Shown here: positions 34,280 through 45,000 of the stretch, piece after piece
How positions within the stretch are numbered: position 1 is the stretch's first letter
How the letters are laid out: every line of letters begins with the position of its first letter
Assembly: GCA_037139195.1 (NCBI GenBank)
Contig: JBAXGW010000027.1
Span: 1-55,774, forward strand
DNA: 55,774 nt
From: JBAXGW01 sp037139195
GTDB taxonomy: Bacteria; Bacteroidota; Bacteroidia; Bacteroidales; JAHJDW01
Reading direction: 5' to 3'
Notes under the pieces: generated by a model
Seen by the model: only the letters and a program-made list of their open reading frames with translations
Told to the model about the DNA's origin: nothing
Databases searched by the model: none
Position numbers and translations under genes: made by a program

Positions 34280-34287
34280 TATATTTG
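34280..34287 (+). promoter_or_regulatory. Promoter -7 box of ATPase 2
   Basis: TATATTTG directly follows the 32-bp array, as in ATPase 1. Here the gene is 245 bp further on because a palindromic repeat element lies in between, which would form part of a long leader RNA. Confidence 0.6.
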
Positions 34288-34318
34288 ACCTCTCATAATT
34301 ATTAACTTAAATATAAAG

Positions 34319-34500
34319 ACTTCGACTTCGCTAAGTCTGACAGTCACACTGAGCGGACAATGTTATTAAGTTAAGAAGAAAAGCTTTTTCTTTACAGTTC
34401 GACTACGCTCACTGTGACTGGTTTTTGTCACCCTGAGCGTAGTCGAAGGGATTGTAAAATGGCTTAAATTAATGACATTGCTGAGCTGAAGTCGAAGGGA
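34319..34500. repeat. TTCGACT-type palindromic repeat element, copy 2
   Basis: A composite of TTCGACT/AGTCGAA words. Its core is a 14-bp perfect stem, TTCGACTACGCTCA at 34398-34411 with TGAGCGTAGTCGAA at 34434-34447, plus an inner GTGAC/GTCAC pair. The same words form the element at 21802-21870. It separates the ATPase 2 promoter from its start codon. Confidence 0.8.
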
Positions 34501-34532
34501 ATTGATAAATTCATTGATAATATTGTGTTATT

Positions 34533-35657
34533 ATGCAGATAATTAGAAATGTACAACAAGAAATAGATAATCACTTTTTTAAAGGAAAGGCAATTATACT
34601 TTTTGGTGCTCGTCAAACGGGAAAATCTACCATTGTGGAAATGATTTTGCAAAAAAGAACTGAGCCTATTTTGAGATTAAATGGCGATGATTCGGATGTT
34701 CGTGAAATGCTGAAAAATCCAAATGTTCAGATGCTGAAGAATATTATTGGCGAAAATAAAATTCTTTTTATTGACGAGGCGCAAAGTATCGAAAATATTG
34801 GAACTGCAATTAAAATTATAGTAGACAGAATTCCTGATGTTCAGGTGGTCGCAACAGGTTCGTCGTCGTTTGAATTGGCAAACAAAACCAATGAACCTTT
34901 GACAGGACGAAAATATGAGTTTTTGTTGTTTCCACTTTCCTTTTCTGAAAATTCAAAATATTTTGGTTTTTTAGATGAAAAACGTATGCTTGAAAATCGT
35001 TTGGTTTTTGGTTCGTATCCTGAAATTGTTTCAAAACCGAATGAAGCAGAAAAACATCTTCGCCTTTTAGCTAATAGTTATCTTTACAAAGATATTTTAA
35101 TGCTAAGCGATATAAAAAAACCCGTTTTAGTTGATAAAATTTTGAAAGCACTTGCATTACAAGTTGGAAATGAAGTTTCGTATAATGAAGTTGCTCAAAT
35201 AGTAGGTGCTGACAAAGAAACCGTTGAAAAATATATTGATATCCTTGAGAAAGCGTTTATTGTTTTTCGCTTACCAGCGTTAAGTGGAAATATTCGCAAT
35301 GAGTTGAAAAAGAGCAGAAAAATCTATTTTTATGACAATGGAATTAGAAATTCGATTATTGGGAATTATAATTCAATAAATACAAGAACGGATATTGGTG
35401 TTTTGTGGGAAAATTTTATGGTAAGTGAATTGTATAAAAGAAACATATACAATAATTTACATCGAGTGCATTATTTTTGGCGAACAACCAGTCAGCAAGA
35501 AGTTGATTATATCGAAATGGATGGAGATTCCTATTATGCTTATGAATTTAAGTGGAATCCAAAAGCGAAGGCTAAAATTCCATTAACTTTTTCAAAAAAT
35601 TACGCTGTAAAACAATCGTTTGTGGTAACACCTTCGAATTACTCAGAATTATTGTAG
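34533..35657 (+). CDS. AAA+ ATPase with DUF4143 C-terminus, copy 2
   Basis: A 374-residue paralogue of the architecture at 28501, but clearly diverged. Walker A is G-A-R-Q-T-G-K-S-T near residues 25-33, Walker B is I-L-F-I-D-E-A-Q, and the sensor segment is V-V-A-T-G-S-S-S-F. The C-terminal DUF4143 half ends in Q-Q-E-V-D-Y-I-E followed by Y-E-F-K-W, so the nuclease-like D and E-x-K residues are kept. Function of the family is unsettled. Like copy 1 it has its own upstream tandem palindrome array and TATATTTG box, with unrelated repeat sequence. Confidence 0.92.
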   Translation: MQIIRNVQQEIDNHFFKGKAIILFGARQTGKSTIVEMILQKRTEPILRLNGDDSDVREMLKNPNVQMLKNIIGENKILFIDEAQSIENIGTAIKIIVDRIPDVQVVATGSSSFELANKTNEPLTGRKYEFLLFPLSFSENSKYFGFLDEKRMLENRLVFGSYPEIVSKPNEAEKHLRLLANSYLYKDILMLSDIKKPVLVDKILKALALQVGNEVSYNEVAQIVGADKETVEKYIDILEKAFIVFRLPALSGNIRNELKKSRKIYFYDNGIRNSIIGNYNSINTRTDIGVLWENFMVSELYKRNIYNNLHRVHYFWRTTSQQEVDYIEMDGDSYYAYEFKWNPKAKAKIPLTFSKNYAVKQSFVVTPSNYSELL

Positions 35658-35783
35658 TGCTGTCTCTATAGATTAGAAATTCATTTAAAAATCACAAACT
35701 ATTTCTAACTAATTAACTTGTCTTTAAAAAGTTCCTATCCGAAATAAATAAAACACTTTTTATCATCGATATTTTTCAGTTTC

Positions 35784-35797
35784 TTGATATAAATCAA
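35784..35797. promoter_or_regulatory. FNR-type operator, site 1
   Basis: TTGATATAAATCAA is a perfect match to TTGAT-N4-ATCAA. Its centre is about 43 bp upstream of the start predicted from the -7 box, the position where FNR/CRP-type activators contact RNA polymerase (class II). The surrounding text is shared with site 2 at 48263. Confidence 0.8.
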
Positions 35798-35819
35798 GTG
35801 GTTTTTTCGCTAAAAGTCA

Positions 35820-35827
35820 TATATTTG
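35820..35827 (+). promoter_or_regulatory. Promoter -7 box of the ubiquitin-domain surface protein
   Basis: TATATTTG, 22 bp after the FNR-type box, fits TAnnTTTG. Transcription would start near 35834. Confidence 0.6.
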
Positions 35828-36098
35828 CATCATATTAAGATAATTTTTTATGAGAAAAATACTATACCAAACAACTTGTTTTTCATTTTATATAAAATGA
35901 ATGAATAAGCGTAAAGTGAAGTATCTTATAGTTTTTGTAATAGCTCTGTATGAGAATTAATCTTAACTAGTAAAGAAAAAAATGCATTGGTTAAATTCTA
36001 TTGGAAGAATCATAAACGAAAATACAGTATTAATACTCGTATAATGGCAATTATTTTGTAAAATGATCTCAATTAAAATAGTAAAATCACATATTATT

Positions 36099-39000
36099 AT
36101 GAAAAAAATTAATCTAGTTATCTTCTTGTTGTTCCTATTTGCTTTTAATACGAGTGCAATGCAAATTTTTGTTGAAACTCCTTCAAATGGAACGTTGACA
36201 TTGGATGTAGAGCCTACCGATATTATTCAAAACCTCAAATCTAAAATAACCGATTATACGAGCATTGACGCAGCATTAATGATATTAAAGTTTAATAGTG
36301 TTTTACTTGAAGATAACCGGACAATAGCAGATTATAGCATAGCGAAAGATGATATAATAGTACTCACATTAAAAATTGTTAATGCACTTGATATAGATGG
36401 CACTGATGATTATGTTTCTATTGCATCAGGAACTGGATTAGTTCCTACATCAGGAGATTATACGGTTTCTATATGGGCAAAGCAAAACGCTTCGCAATTG
36501 GGTTCGTTTTTCGAGTTGTATTCACAAGGAAATAATATTTATCTTGGAGGAAATACCACTGGAGGAATTCGTGTGGGTGATAATTGGGGAACAACAGGTG
36601 TTGCATATCCAACAGATGGACAATGGCATTATTTTACTGTTGTGAAATCGGGTTTGAACGGTTATTTATATTTAGATGGCTCTTTAGTTGCTAAAAAAAC
36701 AGGCGGCTTTGTTTCTCCAACCTCAACTACATTTCTTTTAGGAAAACAATATTCGCCTCATGCTGAGTATTTTAATGGACAATTTGACGAATTGAGTATT
36801 TGGAGTAAAGCACTTACTGCTTCAGAAATTCGAACAAGTATGGGTGACGAATTAGTGGGTACTGAAAGCGGATTATTATCATATTATAATTTCAATCAGG
36901 GAATTGCGGCTGGAAATAATTCTGCAATTACTACTTTAACAGATTCAAAAGGATTAAATAATGGAACTTTGGTTAACCTAACGAAAACAGCTGCGACATC
37001 TAATTTCGTTGCCAGTACAGCAATTTCGGCATATCCAAATAACGGGTTGAATTTTGATGGCATTGATGATAATGTAACCGCTGGTTCTTGGTTTAACTTT
37101 AATACTTTTACATTGAGTATGTGGCTAAATCCAGGTGCTACCCAAAATACTTATGCCGATATTATTGATAACAATCATGTAGGCAATGATAATTGGGTAA
37201 TTCAGCAAAATAATACTACAACCAATGAATATAATTTCAAGGGAGTAACTTTTACATTGCCAGCAAACCAATGGTCGCATTTAACTGTAGTTTGTAATAA
37301 TTTAGGCACATCAATCGGGATTTTTGTAAATGGCAATTTAGTAGCAACAGGTTCAAGTTCTTTCGTTTACAATGGAACCCAAAATTTAATTTTAGGAAGT
37401 CATTATTCAATAGCAGGAAGGCAGTGGAATGGTACTATGGACGAATTAAGCATTTGGAATAGAGTGCTTACTACAGAAGAGATTCGCAACAATATGAACA
37501 GCGATTTAGTAGGAAATGAATCCGGATTGCTTGCTTACTGTAATTTTGATCAAGGAATTGCAGATGGAAATAACACTGCAATAACAACATTTACAAGTAA
37601 AACTGGTTCGATTAATTGCACCCTAAATTCCTTTGCCAAAACAGGCACAAGCTCTAATTTTATTGCAAGTGCGGTTCCTTCTGCTTATGTGCCAATGACA
37701 GCACCTGGAAATGCATTGAGTTTTGATGGGGTGAACGATTATGTATCTATTGAAGATGCAACAAATTTAAATCCAGGAAATCAAAATTTAACGATTGAGT
37801 GTTGGTTTAATGCTTCAAATAATAATGCGGGAGAACATCATCTATTTAACAAAGAAGATCTTTATGAGGCTTCAATAATTGATGGGTATTTTAGATTTGC
37901 ATTAATGCCTAATTGGACGTGGCAAGGTGGAACTTCGTTTCCTGTTGTTCCTGGTCAATGGTACCATATCGCTGTTGTGTATGATCATACTAATATCACC
38001 ATATACAAAAATGGAGAATTATTCTCAACGCTTGCAAAAACCGATGATATTGGAACTACAACAACAAAATTATTAATTGGCGCTAGAGCAGCTGGTACTG
38101 CTTCTTTTTTCGAAGGTAAAATAGATGAGCTCAGAGTTTGGAGCGACGCTAGAACAGCCTGCGAAATAAATTATAACATGGCTAGAACCTTGGTTGGCGA
38201 TGAAGATAATTTGGTAGCATATTATAATTTCGATAATGGAATTGCAGGCGGAACGAATGTTGGAATAACAGATTTGTCTGATATAGCAGGTTCAGACAAT
38301 AATGGAACATTAACTAATTTTGCCTTATCTGGCTCAACATCTAATTGGGTTGATTCACAGGCTGGTGATGGCTTGCCAGTAATTACAACAACAGGTTATT
38401 CTGCGGTTTTAGCCACAACAGCTGATGTAGCATGCAGTATAACTTCTGTAGGAGCTGGAAATACAACGGTTCGTGGTGTTTGTTATAGCACAAATTCCTG
38501 CCCAACAGTAAATGACTCCAAAACACAAACAACAGGTTCTTATAGCACAGGAGCTTTTACAATAAGTCTTTCAGGATTATCAAGTAATACAACTTATTAT
38601 GCTCGTTCATTTACAACAAATGCAAATGGTACTAGCTATGGCGAAGAAATAAGTTTTAAAACAAGGATGAGTACTCCGGGTAATGCATTGAGCTTTGATG
38701 GTGTAAATGATTATGTTTCTATTGACAATGCAGCTAATTTGAATGCAGGGAGTCAAGATTTTACTGTTGAGTGTTGGTTTAATGCCTCAAATAACCATGC
38801 GGGTGAACATCAGTTGTTTAACAAAGAGAGTTTATTCCAAGCAGCTGTATTTGATGGGTATTTTAACTTTGCATTAATGCCCAATTGGCAATGGCTAGGC
38901 ACAAATTTGTTCCCTGTTGTTCCAGGTCAGTGGTATCATGTTGCAATAGTATACAATCATACAAATATAAAATTTTATAAAAATGGCGTTTTATTAGCAA

Positions 39001-42000
39001 CTTATGCTAAAACTGGTGACATTGGAACAAATGCCACAAAATTGTTGATTGGAGCCAGAGGTGATAACTCTCCAAATTCTTTTTTTGAAGGAAAAATAGA
39101 TGAATTGAGAATATGGAGCAATGCTCGCACCGCTTGCGAAATTAATGCGAATATATCGGGCTCATTAGTTGGCAATGAGTCAGGCTTGGTTGCGTATTAT
39201 AATTTTGATAATGGCTTAGCAGGTGCAACTAATACAGGTGTAACATCTTTGACAGATATAGCAGGTGCCGATAATACTGGAACATTAACCAATTTTGCTT
39301 TAACAGGTTCTACTTCAAATTGGGTCGATTCGCAAGCTGGCGATGGTTTGCCAGTTATTTCAACTACAGGATCTTCATCTGTTTTGGCAACAACGGCAGA
39401 TGTGTCTTGCAATATTACTTCCGTAGGAGTTGGAAATACTTCGGTTCGAGGCGTTTGTTATAGAACAAGTTCTTGTCCAACAGTTAATGACTCAAAAACA
39501 CAAACAACAGGTACATACAGCACTGGCACTTACACAATAAGTCTTTCAGGTTTAGCAAGTAATACCACCTATTATGCCCGCGCATACACAACAAATGCAA
39601 ATGGAACTAGCTATGGCGAAGAAATAAGCTTTAAAACTAGGATGAGTTCTCCAGGCAATGCATTGAGTTTTGATGGAGCAGATGATTATGTTGAAATTTC
39701 AAATCCATATACTTCATTTACTGATGCAATAACAGTTGAAATGTGGGTGAATTATACCGGCATGCAAGTTGGATCTGGTATAGGACAATCTGCAAGTAAT
39801 TCGGATTCTCCTACTTCAAATGTTTGGGTGATGCATGGTAATATTGGAGACGGAACAATGACGTTTTTTGCCTGCGACGAATCTGAAAGCGAGCACAGTG
39901 CAGTTTGTTCAACGGTTCTCCTAAATACTGGATGGCATCATGTAGTTGGCGTAGCTAATACCACAGAAGTTGCAATATACATTGATGGCGTAAAAGAAGG
40001 AACTGGGCAGGGAATTCATACGTCTATAAAGTCGAATCCAAGTGCAGTTATGCATTTAGGAAAAGATCCAAGATATGCTTCAGGTAGATTTATGGGTGGT
40101 AAAATTGACGAGCTTAGGATTTGGAATACTGCTAGAACGGCATGCGAAATAAATGCAAATATTTCAAACTCATTAGTAGGCAATGAGCCTGGCTTGGTTG
40201 CATATTATAATTTTGATAATGGCGTAGCAGGTGCTACAAATACAGGTGTAACAACTTTGTCTGATTTGGCCGGCGCTGATAATACAGGTGCATTAAATAA
40301 TTTTGCATTAACAGGTTCTACTTCAAACTGGGTTGATTCTGAGGTGGGCGAAGGTTTTCCTGTAATTTCAACTACTGGTTCTGCAAATATTCAACTAACA
40401 ACAGCTGATGTAATTGGAAACATTACAGATATTGGTGCTGAAAATGCAAGCGCTAGAGGAATTTGTTATAGCACTAATGCTTGTCCAACAATAAATGATT
40501 CAAAAACTGAAACAACTGGTTCATATAATACAGGGGCTTTCTCAATCAGCCTTGGTGGATTGTCAAATAACACAATATATTATGCTCGTGCTTATGCCAC
40601 AAATGCTTATGGAACTAGTTATGGCGAAGAAATAAGTTTTAAAACAAATATGATACCTCCAGGAAATTGTCTTGATTTAGATGGAAGTGATGATTACGTT
40701 AGTTTCCCAAGTTCACCAGCTTATGATAATAATAATTTTACTATTGAAGCATGGATTAAAACAACCACCATGGCGGCTGAAAGAGAAATTGTTGGATGGG
40801 GAAAATCGGGAAGTAATGATGTAGTTGAGTTTAGGGTAAATAATAACAAATTGCAGTTTGGTATTGATTATGGAGGATGGAGTGTTGCTACAAGTACATC
40901 GGATGTTAATACTGGAAATTGGACGCATGTGGCAGCTGTGAAAGATGGCACAACAGTGAAATTATATGTAAATGGAAAATTAGATGCTACAGAAAGCGTT
41001 ACAGGTACTCCAGTAGTTGATATAATGGAAATTGGAAATTTATTTTATAATTCAGGTCAACGTTCGTATTATTTCCCTGGTGATATTGACGAGGTTCGTA
41101 TTTGGAATTCTGTTAGAACGCAAGTTCAGATTGCTGCAGGTATGAAAAACGTCGTCGATCCAGCACTTAACGCTGATTTAATAGCTTATTACCAATTTGA
41201 TCATGGTATTGCAGGTGGAACAAATACTGGAATAACTTCATTATTAGACAAAACCACAAATGCAAAAAATGGAACATTAAATAATTTTGGCTTAACTGGT
41301 TCAACAACAAATTGGGTTGAAAGTTATGCAATGATTACTCCTGATCCTCAGGATGCTGCCAATTCATGCGATACCACTACTACAATTAGTTGGACAGCGC
41401 CTGCAATTGGAACAGTTGAAAGTTATTATCTTGAAGTAGCCACAGACTTAGTATTTGCAAATAAACTTGCTAATTACGATCCTTATAAAGACATGGGGAC
41501 TTCTCTATCTGAATACTTGTCAGGATTAACAAGTGCACAAACTTATTATTACCGAGTACGTGCTTTTAAAACATCAGTACGAGATGTGGGAGCTATAATC
41601 TCTGTTGATTCAGTTATAATGCCATTGCCAATCACTGCAACTATTAGTCAGGTTGATGTTTCTTGTCCTGGTGGAAGTGATGGCTCTGCAACTATCACTG
41701 CTACTGGTGGAACTGGTATATTGACTTATTTGTGGTCTAACAATGAAACCACAACAACAATCAGTGATTTAACTGCAGATACATATTATTGCACAATCAC
41801 TGATGCAAATCTTTGTGTTAATAGAAGATCAGTTGGAATTAGTGATTTAGATGGAGTAAAACCTACAATTACTGCACCAGACACTGTTAATGTAACAACG
41901 GATACTGATTGCACTGCTACTGGTGTTTCAATTGGAACACCTGTCACCGCTGATAATTGTGCTGTGGCTTCTGTAACAAATGATGCTCCACTTGCCTATA

Positions 42001-45000
42001 CGCTTGGAGAAAACATTGTAACTTGGACGGTAACTGATGCCAGTGGAAACACGGAAACAGCAACTCAAATTGTTAATGTTGCCGATAATGTCAAACCAAC
42101 AATTACGGCTCCTTCAACAGTTAATGTAAATACAAATAATGGATGTACTGCAACTGGAGTTTATTTAGGAATAGAAACAACTGCTGATAACTGTTCGGTA
42201 GCCTCTGTTTCTAATAATGCACCTACAGATTTCGCATTAGGGGCAACCACCGTAACTTGGACGGTAACTGATGGAAGTGGAAACACCGAAACAGCTACAC
42301 AGATAGTTAATGTAGCAGACATTTCGAACCCAACAATTACTGCACCTTCAAATATTAATACAGTAACTAATGATGCTTGCACAGCAACTGGTGTTGATTT
42401 GGGTTCGCCTACAACTGGAGATAATTGCTCAGTTAATACAACTACAAATGACGCACCTGCTACTTTCCCACTAGGCGAAACCACGGTAACTTGGACTGTA
42501 ACTGATGGGACAGGTAATTCGGCAACTGCAACTCAAACGGTAACAGTAGTTGACAATGTTTTGCCAGAAATCACGGCTCCTGCAACTGTCAATGTTACTA
42601 CTAATACAGCTTGTACTGCAACAGGCGTTTCGCTTGGAACACCTGTAACTTCTGATAACTGTTCGGTATTAAGTGTAGAAAACGATGCCCCATTAGCCTT
42701 TGAATTAGGCGAAACCACAGTAACATGGACTGTAAAAGATGGAAGCGGAAATACTGCAACAGCAACTCAAACGGTTAGTGTAACTGATGATGTTGATCCA
42801 ACTATTACTGCTCCAGCTGAAGTTAATGCAACTACAAATAATGGATGTACAGCAACTGGTATCGCACTTGGAACGCCAATTACATCCGATAATTGTTCAG
42901 TAGCATCTGTAACAAATGATGCTCCGCTTGCATTTCCTAAAGGGGCAACCACTGTAGTTTGGACAATAACTGATGGAAGCGGAAATACTGCAACAGCAAC
43001 TCAAACGGTAAATATTACAGACAATACAAATCCATCTATTATCGCGCCAGAGAATGTGAGTGTAACTACGGATTTAAATTGTATAGCCTCTGGTATATAT
43101 ATAGGAGCACCAATAACTTCTGACAATTGTTCTGTTGCTAATGTTACAAGTGACCAACCTGCTGAGTTTCCATTAGGTTCAACCACTGTAACTTGGACTG
43201 TAACAGATGAAAGCGGAAATACTGCAACAGCAACCCAAACAATTAATGTTACAGATGATGTTGATCCAACAATTACTGCCCCTGCAACACTAAATATCTC
43301 TACAAACTCAGCTTGTAGTGCTACTGGAGTTGCCTTGGGAATGCCAATAACCGCAGATAATTGTTCTGTTGCCTCGATTATTAACGATGCGCCTGTTTCT
43401 TTTGAAATAGGAGCAACCACCGTAATATGGACAGTAACTGATGGAAGTGGAAATACGGCAACTGCAAATCAAACAGTTAATGTTGCAGATAACGAATTTC
43501 CAACTATAACTGCACCTGATGATATTATTGCAACTACTAATAATGCATGTACAGCAACTGAAATAGATTTAGGAACGCCTATTACAGCTGACAATTGCTC
43601 ATCGTCTGTGCTTACAAATGATGCACCTGCTGCTTTCCCTGTCGGAGAAACCTTGGTAACATGGACAATAACAGACGGAAATGGAAATGCTACTACTGCA
43701 ATTCAAAAAGTTACAATTACAGATAATGAAAACCCAGTAATAACAGCACCTGCAACTGTCAATGTTACAACCAATTTAGCTTGTACTGCCACGGGAATTG
43801 CTCTTGGAACGCCTACTACTTCTGATAATTGCTCAATAGCTTCAGTAACAAATAACGCCCCAACTGCATTCCCAAAAGGAACAACTACAGTAGTATGGAC
43901 TGTTACTGATGGAAGCGGAAGAACTGCTACTGCAAATCAAAGTGTTATAGTTACTGATAATGTTAATCCAACTATTACTGCACCAAATGCGGTAAGTGCC
44001 ACTACTAATTCAGGTTGTACTGCAACTGGCATAGCGCTTGGAACGCCTGTATCTGCAGATAATTGCTCGGTAGCATCTGTAACTAATAATGCTCCAACAG
44101 CTTTCCCATTAGGAGAAACTACTGTTGTCTGGACCGTTACTGATGGAAGTGGGAATACAGCGACCGCAAACCAAATTGTAACAATAACTGATAATGTAAA
44201 CCCAGCAATTACTGCGCCTTCAGCAATCAATACAACTGTCAGCTCAGGGTGCACTGCAACAGGGATTGTGCTTGGCACGCCTGTAACAACTGATAATTGT
44301 TCTGTAGCATCCGTTACCAATAATGCTCCTGCTGCTTTCGCTTTAGGTGCAACAACTGTGGTATGGACTGTAACAGACGGAAGTGGGAATATTGCCACGG
44401 CAAACCAAATAGTAACTATTACAGATAACGTGAATCCCACAATTACAGCCCCTTCAGCAGTAAGTACAACCGTTAACTCAGGATGTACTGCAATAAATGT
44501 TGCATTGGGAACACCTGTAACAGCTGATAATTGTTCTGTAGCATCTGTTGTAAATAATGCTCCAACAGCATTTCCATTGGGCGAAACTACTGTAATATGG
44601 ACGGTAACTGATGGAAGTGGAAGAACTGCAACTGCAAATCAAATAGTTACTGTGGTCGACAATGTTGATCCTACAATTACAGCACCAACAACTGTTAATG
44701 CAATAGCAAATTCAGGCTGCACAGCAACTGGAGTTTCGTTAGGAACGCCTTCTACCGCTGACAACTGTTCGGTAGCTAGTGTTTCTAATAATGCTCCAAC
44801 AGCTTTCCCTCTAGGTGAAACAATAGTAACATGGACGGTAACAGATGGAAATGGAAATACAGCAACTTCCACACAGTCAGTAAATGTAATTGATAATGTT
44901 TCTCCAACAATTACTGCACCTGCAACTGTTTATGCAACTACAAACTTAGGTTGTACTGCTACTGGTGTTGATTTAGGAACTCCTACAACTACTGGCAATT

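Larger units (their letters stand above)
35658..36098. other. Gap and promoter region of the ubiquitin-domain surface protein
   Basis: The 441 bp hold no gene. The FNR-type box (35784-35797) and the TATATTTG box (35820-35827) define a promoter about 265 bp from the start codon, so the message would have a long leader. The stretch after 35850 is AT-rich and featureless to me. Confidence 0.6.

Noticed and set aside
36159..36386. A functional, conjugatable ubiquitin
   Set aside because: The C-terminal G-G is replaced by N-A and the chain continues into a lectin domain; the I44 patch and K48 are also lost.
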